A DNA stretch of 35,057 nucleotides. Source: Candidatus Pacearchaeota archaeon (GTDB lineage Archaea > Nanobdellota > Nanobdellia > Pacearchaeales > GW2011-AR1). The number at the start of each line of letters is the position of its first letter. The stretch's first letter is position 1. Shown one piece after another: positions 17,011 to 26,096 of the stretch. Both the position numbers and the translations under genes were made by a program. The stretch is taken from contig VGKQ01000010.1 in assembly GCA_016866995.1 (NCBI GenBank), positions 1-35,057 of the forward strand, written 5' to 3'. The notes under the pieces are model-generated. The model made no database searches. It worked only from the letters and a program-made list of their open reading frames with translations, and was not told the DNA's origin.

Positions 17011-18507
17011 TTACCCCTCCTCTGACAGCTCCTTTAATGTCTTCTCATCCTCATTTGTACCCTCGCCTTCTACACAATATTTAGTTTGGCTTGCATAAAC
17101 AGATATTTCATATTCTTGTTCTCCCTTAAATTTTCCAGTGCAGTAAATTTTATAATCAACTTTTGCATTAATTGAATTATAAATAAGTATTATAAACGGC
17201 TCACCAAGCGTAACTTTAGATTCTGTCCTTACGCTGCATTCAGCAGGGCATGTTTTTTGTATTTGTGGATCTGCCCTGAATTCTGCAACTTTTTCACTCA
17301 TTTTTGCATTAACATCTGCTAATAGTTTGGCTCTTGCTTCAGATAGTGAATAGCAATTTCCACTTGAAGCTTCAAAGCTTCCTGTTTTAATTCCAGAACA
17401 CTCTTTTTCCTGCCCTGTGTTTTTAGGAGTGCAAGTCACTTTATTATCTGATTTTGCTGAGAAATCAGTATGACATACTGTTCCTGACGGAGCAGATGCA
17501 GGAGGACATTTATAATCTGGAGGATATTTGCATTTCAGAAACTCTATCCTTTGTGGGTCTTTGTCTGCTTCTTTCTTTTTTTCCAGATATAATGCATTAT
17601 TTTTTGCATCAAATGGATTTCCAGTTATTGTAAATGTTATAGTCTTACTAAAAGTCCCAAAACCATAACATGAAGATGGCGGGACACACTCCCCATTCTT
17701 GCATATTCCGTCAAGAATTTTATCTTTGCCAAACCATCCTCCACTTTTAATATACTTGCATGGCTTTCCATCCTTGCTCTTGTCAGGGACAATTCCTCCA
17801 AAACCATCACACATTTTGCACTCAGAAGAATCTCCTACTTTTTTCTGCTGAACAGCAGTTCCTCTTGCTTTTGGCTCTACATAACAGCTTTCTTCAGACG
17901 ATGCAAACCCTGATATGGCTGCTCCTGTATAATAATTTTCAGAAGAATAGCCATAACCACAAATATATCTGTATCTGTATTTCCACTCGGGCTGTCCATA
18001 TCCATATCCGCATTCGTAATTACTATAACCCCAAAACCAAGAATAAGAGCCATATCCGCACCCATAATCATAACCATAACTATATCCATAGCCGCATGAA
18101 TAGCCATAATCATCAGAAGAATATCCAGAGTTTGAATCATAGTCAGAACTGTATCCAGAAGAATAACCATAAGAGTAGCCAGTATTATCACCATATCCAG
18201 AGTCATATCCACAACTTGAATCTGGTTCACATCTTGAAATTTCAGTGCAATCAGCAGTATCGCCATAAGTTATATCTCGTGTCTGCTGCCTCTCTGCACT
18301 TGAGCAACTTCCTCCACAACTCCCAGAACTCCAATCAGAATACTCACATCCATAGCCATGTTCATATCCATAACATTCACATATTTCACAAACCCCATAA
18401 GGCTGCCCCCCGCAATCCCCATAACCATAACTCTGAGAACTGACAGAAAAAGTAATTAATCCTATAATAAGCAACGAGCAAAAAATTAATATAACCTCAA
18501 TTTTCAT
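17011..18507 (-). CDS. Secreted Gly/Tyr/Ser/Cys-rich low-complexity protein, unknown
   Basis: Signal peptide, then (S)GYGYS/YGYGC-type repeats, then a Cys-rich globular region. Confidence 0.82.
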   Translation of the reverse strand: MKIEVILIFCSLLIIGLITFSVSSQSYGYGDCGGQPYGVCEICECYGYEHGYGCEYSDWSSGSCGGSCSSAERQQTRDITYGDTADCTEISRCEPDSSCGYDSGYGDNTGYSYGYSSGYSSDYDSNSGYSSDDYGYSCGYGYSYGYDYGCGYGSYSWFWGYSNYECGYGYGQPEWKYRYRYICGYGYSSENYYTGAAISGFASSEESCYVEPKARGTAVQQKKVGDSSECKMCDGFGGIVPDKSKDGKPCKYIKSGGWFGKDKILDGICKNGECVPPSSCYGFGTFSKTITFTITGNPFDAKNNALYLEKKKEADKDPQRIEFLKCKYPPDYKCPPASAPSGTVCHTDFSAKSDNKVTCTPKNTGQEKECSGIKTGSFEASSGNCYSLSEARAKLLADVNAKMSEKVAEFRADPQIQKTCPAECSVRTESKVTLGEPFIILIYNSINAKVDYKIYCTGKFKGEQEYEISVYASQTKYCVEGEGTNEDEKTLKELSEEG

Positions 18508-18759
18508 TATTTATAATAGAAAATCAAGTTTTTAAGTTTTTTGATGATGTTATAATATTTAAGATTTAATTTAATAAATACAAAAAATAATCAATAATAG
18601 GAAAACTAATGCAATTAATAACATATGCCCAATAATTTTGACTGGTTAACAAATATAAAACATTGAGTTTAAAAGATTATAATTCCAGATTTAATTTTAA
18701 AAAATTGATTATACTGCATCATAGCAATCTTTATAAAATAAAAACCAAGTTAACTTATC

Positions 18760-19731
18760 ATGATAAATAAAGAGAGTGAAATATGGACAGAAAAATATCG
18801 TCCTGAAACTTTTGAGGAAATTATAGGGCAGGATGAGATTGTAAAGAGAGTTAAAAATCTAACTGATAGCTTGAATATTCCTCATCTTCTTTTCGCAGGC
18901 CCTGCAGGAACAGGCAAATCTTCTTTAGCTTTAATCACAGTCAAGCAGCTTTTTGGCGAGAAATGGCATGAGAATTATCTTGAGTTGAACGCAAGCGATG
19001 AAAGAGGAATAGATGTTATAAGGCAGAAAGTAAAAGATTTTGCAAGGACAAAAGCAATTCATTCTGTTCCTTTCAAGGTAATTTTTCTCGACGAGGCAGA
19101 TGCTCTGACAAGAGAGGCGCAGCAAGCTCTAAGAAGAACAATGGAGAATTATACAAACACGTGCAGATTTATTCTTTCCTGCAATTATTCTTCAAAGATA
19201 ATAGACCCAATACAATCAAGATGCGCAATTTTCCGTTTCAAGCTTCTCGAGAAAAAGGACATGGATAAGATTATAAAAAGAATAGGAGAGGGAGAAAAAT
19301 TAAATATTTTGGAAGATGCCTATGAATCTTTGTATGAGGCATCAGAAGGAGATTGCAGAAGAGTTATAAATTTGATACAAGCCACAGCTTCAATCTCAGT
19401 AAATATTACAAAAGAGCTTGTAAACACAATAGTTTCAAATGCAAAGCCAAAAGACATAAAAGTTGTTCTCGAGTATGCATTATCAGGAGATTTTATTGCT
19501 GCCAAGGATAAATTGCTTGATATTATGCTGAAAGAATCCATTTCAGGGCAGGATGTTATAAAAGCAATACAAAAAGAAATCTGGAATCTGCAGATTGAAC
19601 CGGAAATAAAAGTAAGATTGACAGAAAAAACAGGCGAGATAGAATTCAGATTAGTTGAAGGAAGCGATGAATTTATCCAGCTTGAATCATTATTAGCAAG
19701 TTTTGTCCTGGCAGGACAGGGCAAGATTTAG
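18760..19731 (+). CDS. rfcS: Replication factor C small subunit
   Basis: WTEKYRPETFEEIIGQ, GPAGTGKSS, LNASDERGIDVIR, FLDEADALT, SCNYSSKIIDPIQSRC. Confidence 0.96.
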   Translation: MINKESEIWTEKYRPETFEEIIGQDEIVKRVKNLTDSLNIPHLLFAGPAGTGKSSLALITVKQLFGEKWHENYLELNASDERGIDVIRQKVKDFARTKAIHSVPFKVIFLDEADALTREAQQALRRTMENYTNTCRFILSCNYSSKIIDPIQSRCAIFRFKLLEKKDMDKIIKRIGEGEKLNILEDAYESLYEASEGDCRRVINLIQATASISVNITKELVNTIVSNAKPKDIKVVLEYALSGDFIAAKDKLLDIMLKESISGQDVIKAIQKEIWNLQIEPEIKVRLTEKTGEIEFRLVEGSDEFIQLESLLASFVLAGQGKI

Positions 19732-19804
19732 CATGAGACTAAATAAAGATTGTATCAATGAATGATAAATCTTGCAAAGATTTAATTTTAAAAAAATATA
19801 AAAA

Positions 19805-20089
19805 ATGATAATTACAGCAAGAGAATTTTTTGATGTATATTATGAGCTTGAAAGAGGCTTGATATGTCTCCAGCTTCAAGGCATTATGCCAGAAGATTCA
19901 ATTAATTATCTTGCTGAGTTAAGGCAAACTAAGAGAAAATTAAAGCCATATTTTACAGAAGGCAGATTAGATGAAAACAGTCCGCTTATAATGCCTGACA
20001 GAGTTCATTGTAAGATAGCAGAAATAGAAAAATTTATCCAGGCAGAACTTGGAAAAATTGAATTGGAAATTGCAGAGGTTGGAGAATAG
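19805..20089 (+). CDS. Small unknown protein between RFC genes
   Basis: 94-aa ORF, co-directional, between rfcS and rfcL, no frame conflict. Confidence 0.7.
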   Translation: MIITAREFFDVYYELERGLICLQLQGIMPEDSINYLAELRQTKRKLKPYFTEGRLDENSPLIMPDRVHCKIAEIEKFIQAELGKIELEIAEVGE

Positions 20090-20121
20090 ATTAAAAGATA
20101 AATCAAAACAAAATCTAGAAA

Positions 20122-21282
20122 ATGACAACATTATGCGAGAAATATCGTGGAAAATGCTTTCTTGATGTAAAAGGGCAGGACTTGGCAGTAGACAGAATAA
20201 AAGCATTTATAAAAATATTTCCGAGCAAAAAAGCAATTCTTCTCCACGGCCCAACAGGAACAGGAAAGACAAGTTTGGCATATGTTCTTGCTCAAGAAAC
20301 AAACTCAGAAATTCTCGAGTTAAATGCCTCTGATTTGAGAAATCGCGAGCAGCTTGAAAAAGTCCTCAAGCCAGCAACACAGGAATCAACTTTATTTGGA
20401 AAAGGAAGAATAATTCTTGTTGATGAAGTTGATGGCATATCAGCAGCAGACAAAGGCGGACTGCCAGAGCTTCTCAGCTTGATAGAAAAAACAAAATTCC
20501 CAATAATAATAACTGCAAATGACATCTGGCAGCAGAAATTCAACTTACTCAGGCAGAAATCAGAACTTGTTCCTCTCAAAGCTCTTAATTACAAAACAAT
20601 TCTTCTTATTCTTAAGGAGATTGCAGAAAAAGAAAAAATCCAAGTTAATGAAGAAATACTTACAAGCATCTCAATAAAGTCAAGAGGTGATGTCAGGGCT
20701 GCTTTAAATGACTTGCAGGCTGTTTTTCAAATTAATAAGCCAGAAGAGATTGGAGAAAGAGACAAGGAAGATGATGTTTTCAATGTTCTGAAGCAGATTT
20801 TTAAGAATCTTGTAAATCATGAAACTCTTAGATTGTATGACACAGTAAATATGCCTCTTGATGAGATTTTGTTGTGGCTTGAAGAAAATATTCCGTATGA
20901 ATATCATGGAGAAGAACTCGCGAAAGCTTATGAAGTATTGAGCAAGGCAGATGTTTTTCGCGGCAGAATACACAGGCAGCAGCACTGGAGATTTCTTGTC
21001 TATCAGAATATTCTTCTGTCTGCAGGAGTTTCAAGTGCAAAAGAAAAGCCAAAAATTGGGTTTACATTATACAAGAAACCTTCAAGAATTTTAAAAATCT
21101 GGATGTCAAATCAGCGGCAGCAAAAAAAGAAATCAATTGCAGTAAAATACGCAGAATATTGCCATATCTCAGTAAAAAGAGCAATGCGCGAGTTTCCAGT
21201 AATTAAATATATAATTCAAAAGCCAGAAATACAGAAACAGCTCAAATTAGAGGAAGATGAGATTGAATTTCTTAGTAAATAA
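20122..21282 (+). CDS. rfcL: Replication factor C large subunit
   Basis: LLHGPTGTGKTSLAYVLA, ELNASDLRN, IILVDEVDGI, RGDVRAALNDLQ. Confidence 0.95.
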   Translation: MTTLCEKYRGKCFLDVKGQDLAVDRIKAFIKIFPSKKAILLHGPTGTGKTSLAYVLAQETNSEILELNASDLRNREQLEKVLKPATQESTLFGKGRIILVDEVDGISAADKGGLPELLSLIEKTKFPIIITANDIWQQKFNLLRQKSELVPLKALNYKTILLILKEIAEKEKIQVNEEILTSISIKSRGDVRAALNDLQAVFQINKPEEIGERDKEDDVFNVLKQIFKNLVNHETLRLYDTVNMPLDEILLWLEENIPYEYHGEELAKAYEVLSKADVFRGRIHRQQHWRFLVYQNILLSAGVSSAKEKPKIGFTLYKKPSRILKIWMSNQRQQKKKSIAVKYAEYCHISVKRAMREFPVIKYIIQKPEIQKQLKLEEDEIEFLSK

Positions 21283-21407
21283 TCAATTTCATCTCATTTC
21301 TGTTAATAATATTATGTTATACTTAACTTAAATAAATTAATCAAATTAAATATTAATTATTGATTAAATAATTGAGGATATGCACATTAATTTGAGTCTG
21401 TGAAAAT

Positions 21408-21695
21408 TTATTTTACAACCTCAATTTTCCCGTATTTTCCGGCTGTTAATTGCTTCTCTGCCTGAAACTCATTCACAAACCCGTTTGTAATCTTAATCTT
21501 GTCTCCTTCCTTGATTTTTGTTATATCATCATTCCACAACGCAAGCTTTATTGCTCCAGAATCATCTTCAAGAATAGCGTCTGCCACTTTCAATTCTCTT
21601 CCATATTTGTTAAAAACTCTTGTGTCAGAAATCTTCTTCACAATCCCGGAAACTTCAACTCTTCCCTGCCCGACTTTTAATTCTGATATTTTCAT
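21408..21695 (-). CDS. OB-fold nucleic-acid-binding protein (RPA/SSB-like)
   Basis: VEVSGIVKKISDTRVFNKYGRELKVADAILEDDSGAIKLALWNDD.. is an RPA-type OB fold. Confidence 0.85.
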   Translation of the reverse strand: MKISELKVGQGRVEVSGIVKKISDTRVFNKYGRELKVADAILEDDSGAIKLALWNDDITKIKEGDKIKITNGFVNEFQAEKQLTAGKYGKIEVVK

Positions 21696-21831
21696 AAATT
21701 AACATTGCAAGCAGGTTATTTAAACTTAATTATAAGTTTAAATTAATAATTCTTAGATAATATAAAAACAATTAATATATAAAAATAAACTGCAACCCAT
21801 TAAGTTATAGATAAGCTAATTTAAAATAAAA

Positions 21832-22794
21832 TTAGGCAGTTCCGCAGCTTGTTGCCCCGGTATCTGTTCCAGTTGTGCTTGTAGTGGTAGTGCCAAATCC
21901 TGGAGAAGGGTTTGCTGTAGATAACTCAGAGCTGCACTCGCTTGGAGCTGTGTTAAATGCAGAGCAAATTACTTGAAGAGCATTGCTTGGAGATCTTGGA
22001 TAAAATTCTGCTTGGACATCATTAATAACAAGCGTAGGAGAGCCTTGAACACCATAACTCTGGCTTAATTCTGAATCCAGCTTGTAATAATCTTTTGACT
22101 TGTCAGCAATACATCCTGATAATGCAACCGAACTTATGCCTGTCTTAGCCAGGCATCTTGAAGAGTTTCCGTCTTCTAAAAAGCATTCTAAATAAGGAAT
22201 ATATTTGTCTTTCTGCCCTTCTCTAATGCATAGCTGAGTATAAGTTTCCTTTTCTTCCTTGTCTCCGTGCATAAAGTAGTGCACAAATCTTATATTAAAA
22301 TCAATCTTGTCTCCAAGAGCTTTTGCAGCAGGGAGAACTCCTTTTTCAGCCTGGGTTCCATATGGGCAGTGAGTCATTACAAATAATTCTGCTTTTGGCT
22401 TGTCTGATTTTGGAATTTTTTTTGGTGGGGTTGGTGTTGTTGTGGCTGTAGTTTTAGAAGTTGAGATTATATTGGTGCCGACAAAATATTTTCCATCTTT
22501 TGTAAAATAAGCAGGAACTTTCTGCCCGTTAAAAATCACAAAAACTTCATAAATCCCGTTTTTCTCAGAAACAGAATCAAGTGTTACTTGTCCTTGTCCC
22601 TGCAATAGCTGAGTATTAATAAAATTGACAGCCTGGGGCCCTATCTCGCCCTGGCTTACTCCGCCTCCTCCCCTAAATGTCAAATATAAAAGCACAATCA
22701 CAATAATTCCAAGAACTATAGTAGATACAATCCACGGATTTTTTTTAATATTCTTAACAAAATCCTCAACTCTTTTATCCACTTTTTCTGCCAT
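21832..22794 (-). CDS. Membrane-anchored DsbA/thioredoxin-fold protein
   Basis: N-terminal TM; ELFVMTHCPYGTQAEKGVLPA; SYGVQGSPTLVINDV (cis-Pro); Thr/Ser-rich tail ending SCGTA. Confidence 0.85.
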   Translation of the reverse strand: MAEKVDKRVEDFVKNIKKNPWIVSTIVLGIIVIVLLYLTFRGGGGVSQGEIGPQAVNFINTQLLQGQGQVTLDSVSEKNGIYEVFVIFNGQKVPAYFTKDGKYFVGTNIISTSKTTATTTPTPPKKIPKSDKPKAELFVMTHCPYGTQAEKGVLPAAKALGDKIDFNIRFVHYFMHGDKEEKETYTQLCIREGQKDKYIPYLECFLEDGNSSRCLAKTGISSVALSGCIADKSKDYYKLDSELSQSYGVQGSPTLVINDVQAEFYPRSPSNALQVICSAFNTAPSECSSELSTANPSPGFGTTTTSTTGTDTGATSCGTA

Positions 22795-22916
22795 CTTTGT
22801 TATTATTTATTTGGCTTTATAAACTTTATGATAAATCAAATTACACAAAATTAAAGAAAAAATAATATAATAATTTAAAATATAAATATTTATAAATCTC
22901 AAAAATATAAATTATA

Positions 22917-23348
22917 ATGCCAGATTCCAGCAAAGTTTCACAGAATTTAGAAGTAATAAGGCAGGCTCAAAGAGGAAGTGATGTTTTTGGGGTTCTTGAA
23001 AAAATAGCATGGATATATTCTACAATTCAGCCAGCCGCAAGCCCTGAGCAAAACTGGTTTTCTGCACAGGAAACTCTTGCAAATTGGCAGATTAATATTC
23101 CTAAAAAAAATGATCTTGGATATGAAAAAGTTCCTGCCAAACTTCCAGATGCTGTAACAACTCACTTAAATAAAATAGCATACCAGTTGTATGATGTAAA
23201 ATATCGTGAAATAGATGAAGAAGAGCGAAAGGCAGGCAGAAATCCAAACTGGCAGGAAATTATAGCAAGAATAAATCCTGATGAAAAATGGTTTAAAGCA
23301 CTATATGTTTTAGCACACCAGATTATTTATGGTTACACTTATGACTAA
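22917..23348 (+). CDS. Unknown protein
   Basis: 143-aa ORF with TATA-like TATTTATAAATC upstream. Confidence 0.7.
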   Translation: MPDSSKVSQNLEVIRQAQRGSDVFGVLEKIAWIYSTIQPAASPEQNWFSAQETLANWQINIPKKNDLGYEKVPAKLPDAVTTHLNKIAYQLYDVKYREIDEEERKAGRNPNWQEIIARINPDEKWFKALYVLAHQIIYGYTYD

Positions 23349-23425
23349 GTTATTAATAAAATAAATTAATTCTGGAAAATAAAATTCTTTAGAAGAATTT
23401 TTAAACATAATATCTATATATAATA

Positions 23426-24724
23426 ATGCCATATAACATAATTATTGGAAGAGATGATTCAGACAAAAAAAGATTTGGTGACAAAGGACTAGTTTTTCTT
23501 GGAAAAGGTTATGTAAAAATGGGGCAATATACCTCATTAAGCAATCCAATTTTTCTTGATATAGCAAGAACTCATGTAATTCTTGTTGCAGGAAAAAGGG
23601 GAAGTGGAAAATCATACAGCCTCGGAACAATTGCAGAAGAGCTCTCAACTCTCAAGCCAGAAGAAAGAAAAAATATTGCAAGCTTGATTTTTGATACAAT
23701 GGGTGTTTTCTGGACAATGAAATTCAAGAACGAGAAGGAAAAAGAGCTTCTTTCTGAGTGGGGATTGAAGCCGAAAAATATCCCTGTCCGTGTTTTTGTC
23801 CCTTATGGATATTTTTCAGAATTTGAAAAAAGAGGAATTCCTGCTGATTTCAAATTTTCAATTAATCCTGCCGAGCTTGAAGCAGAAGACTGGATTACAA
23901 CCTTTAATTTAGATATTATACATCCTGTCTCTGTGCTGATAGAAAGAGTAATCTCAAGATTAAAGGAAAGGGGGGAATTCTCAATCAAAAATATAATTGA
24001 AGAAATAAACAAAGACAATTCAGCAGAAGAAATAAAAAATTCTGCTGCAAGTTTGTTTGAAGCAGCTGAAACCTGGAAGGTTTTCTCGTCAGAAAGCTCA
24101 AAAATTTCAGAGCTTGTGAAAGCAGGAGAGACAACAATTCTTGACTTGTCAATGTATTCATCAATAGGGGCATTTAATGTCCGAGCCCTTGTAATTGGCT
24201 TGATATCAAGAAAATTATTTAATTCAAGAGTTTTAGCAAGAAAAAACGAGGAATTGCAGGCAGTCCAGCACGGGATTGATTATCTTTCTTTCAAGCAGGA
24301 GAGAGAAATGCCTCTTGTCTGGCTTTTTATTGATGAGGTTCATGAATTCATAGGAAACGAAGGGAAAACACCTGCAACAGATGCTCTAATCCAATTATTA
24401 AGAGAAGGACGACAGCCCGGATTATCTTTAGTAATGGCAACACAGCAGCCAGGAGCATTGCACAGAGATGCAATAACACAATCAGATATTGTAATTTCTC
24501 ACAGGGTTACAGCCGAGCCAGATATTAAAGCTTTAAATGAGATGATGCAGTCATATCTCTTCGAGAGTATAAAGAAACATATGGATGACTTGCCTAATCT
24601 GAAAGGAAGCGCAATAATTCTAGATGATAACAGCGAAAGAATATATCCAATGCGAATACGCCCGAAATTCACCTGGCACGGAGGAGAGGCTCCAACTGCG
24701 ATAAAAATTGAAAAGAGAATTTAG
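23426..24724 (+). CDS. HerA-like/DUF87 ATPase
   Basis: Walker A AGKRGSGKSYSLG, Walker B LVWLFIDEVHEF, LLREGRQPGLSLVMATQQPGALH. Confidence 0.9.
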   Translation: MPYNIIIGRDDSDKKRFGDKGLVFLGKGYVKMGQYTSLSNPIFLDIARTHVILVAGKRGSGKSYSLGTIAEELSTLKPEERKNIASLIFDTMGVFWTMKFKNEKEKELLSEWGLKPKNIPVRVFVPYGYFSEFEKRGIPADFKFSINPAELEAEDWITTFNLDIIHPVSVLIERVISRLKERGEFSIKNIIEEINKDNSAEEIKNSAASLFEAAETWKVFSSESSKISELVKAGETTILDLSMYSSIGAFNVRALVIGLISRKLFNSRVLARKNEELQAVQHGIDYLSFKQEREMPLVWLFIDEVHEFIGNEGKTPATDALIQLLREGRQPGLSLVMATQQPGALHRDAITQSDIVISHRVTAEPDIKALNEMMQSYLFESIKKHMDDLPNLKGSAIILDDNSERIYPMRIRPKFTWHGGEAPTAIKIEKRI

Positions 24725-24757
24725 CAGTTGGAGATAATCAACTGTCTTGGTTGATGT

Positions 24758-24800
24758 ATGGCTTTATGCCATGTTTGCTAAAAGATTTGGAAAATCTTTT
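24758..24800 (+). ncRNA. Spacer 1 hairpins
   Basis: ATGGC-TTTAT-GCCAT (24758-24772) and AAAAGATTT-GGA-AAATCTTTT (24780-24800). Confidence 0.5.
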
Positions 24801-24876
24801 CAGAGAGGCTCCAACTGCGATAAAAATTGAGAAGAGAATTTAGCAGTTGGAGATAATCAACTGTCTTGGTTGATGT

Positions 24877-24929
24877 ATTGTGCTGAAGAATGAAGCACGA
24901 TGTCTATTAAAAGTTCTTCCAGAACTTTT
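24877..24929 (+). ncRNA. Spacer 2 hairpins
   Basis: ATTGTGCT-N9-AGCACGAT (24877-24901) and AAAAGTTCT-TCC-AGAACTTTT (24909-24929); compensatory changes relative to spacer 1. Confidence 0.5.
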
Positions 24930-25133
24930 CAGAGAGGCTCCAACTGCGATAAAAATAGAAAAGAGAATTTAGCAGTTGGAGATAATCAACTGTCTTGGTT
25001 TTTCATTTAATTATCTTTAATTAATACTGTTCAATTTATTGATTATTAGGAGTTAATTTTGGAATATTTAATTATATAAACAATATAAAAAGAGTATAAA
25101 AAAGCTTTTAAACCATAATTTTGTTGATTTTAG

Positions 25134-25559
25134 ATGCCAGACAGAAAATATGGCAATGTAGGGGAAAGAGATAAATTAGAAATTCTTCTCGCAGATACAA
25201 TACAGGCAACTCTTGCAAGGTTATATCCCGAATTAGCTGATTCTCCAGAATTCAGAAGATACGCGACAGATGAAAGAATAAGAAATATGAATCTGCCTAA
25301 AATGTATCATAATTCACCTTCTGGAAAAGAGATTGAATTGCCAAAATGTGAGCAAAGAAGGATAAGAATAATCAGAGATTGTGTAGATGCTATTGAAATA
25401 GAGCTTAAAAGAATATATGACAGAGAAATAAGATTACTAGAGCCAAACGAGCACGAAATAGATTTGACACCAAAAATAAATGATTTTAAAGAACTTGCTG
25501 ATTATATTGAAGAAGAAATTCTTGAAGCTGTTAAAAGAGAGCACCTCGTTGCTTGTTAA
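25134..25559 (+). CDS. Unknown protein, possible divergent ACP-like paralogue of the next gene
   Basis: 141-aa ORF. Its C-terminal half RDCVDAIEIELKRIYDREI...INDFKELADYIEEEI resembles FDSLDIVDLQMQLEDRFDIKI...YGTVGDLAAYIYRRL of the neighbour. Confidence 0.7.
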   Translation: MPDRKYGNVGERDKLEILLADTIQATLARLYPELADSPEFRRYATDERIRNMNLPKMYHNSPSGKEIELPKCEQRRIRIIRDCVDAIEIELKRIYDREIRLLEPNEHEIDLTPKINDFKELADYIEEEILEAVKREHLVAC

Positions 25560-25579
25560 TAAATAAAAATAAAATAAAA

Positions 25580-25903
25580 ATGCCAGCCATAACACAAGAA
25601 CAAATACAACAGGAAGTTTATGATTGCATCAAGAAGGTTGCAGAAAGAACAGAAGCAAGTCCAGAATTTAAATTCTCACTTGATACAAGCTTAGAAGAAT
25701 TGCCTTTTGATTCTCTTGACATAGTTGATTTGCAAATGCAATTAGAAGATAGATTTGACATAAAAATTCCTGACAAAAGCATGAAAAGATTATATCCTCT
25801 TAAAATAGATATTGTAATGCAACAAGAAAAATTAAGATATGGAACAGTAGGAGATTTAGCAGCCTATATTTACAGAAGATTATCTCAAACAAAAGCAGCT
25901 TAG
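25580..25903 (+). CDS. Acyl carrier protein-like (phosphopantetheine attachment motif)
   Basis: LPFDSLDIVDLQMQLEDRFDIKIPD (DSL motif) and YGTVGDLAAYIYRRL. Start moved to MPAITQEQ. Confidence 0.82.
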   Translation: MPAITQEQIQQEVYDCIKKVAERTEASPEFKFSLDTSLEELPFDSLDIVDLQMQLEDRFDIKIPDKSMKRLYPLKIDIVMQQEKLRYGTVGDLAAYIYRRLSQTKAA

Positions 25904-26096
25904 TGAACCTCTCCGCAACAAGATATACAGCATCTAAATTAATTTCTAAATTTAACTGCTTACTTTCTTTATGTTTTAATTTATTTTCTGCTAATAATGC
26001 CCACAGAGAATTTATTTAATGGTTTAGATATGTTAATTGAGACAAGTTAGATTTGTTTTTCATTCTGATTTGAACAGCAAGCCACGAGTATAACAA

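Larger units (their letters stand above)
24684..25000 (+). repeat. Three-copy structured repeat array duplicating the 3' end of the HerA-like gene, with hairpin spacers
   Basis: Units at 24684-24759, 24803-24878 and 24932-25000 are near-identical (GAGAGGCTCCAACTGC...TCTTGGTTGATGTAT). Spacers are 43 and 53 bp, each with two hairpins. Confidence 0.95.

Noticed and set aside
17760-18443. 227-aa plus-strand ORF rich in His/Asn
   Set aside because: Antisense shadow of the Gly/Tyr-rich repeat of the real minus-strand gene.
24684-25000. CRISPR array
   Set aside because: Only three units, repeats of about 70-76 bp that include coding sequence, and self-complementary spacers of unequal length; no cas genes in the window.
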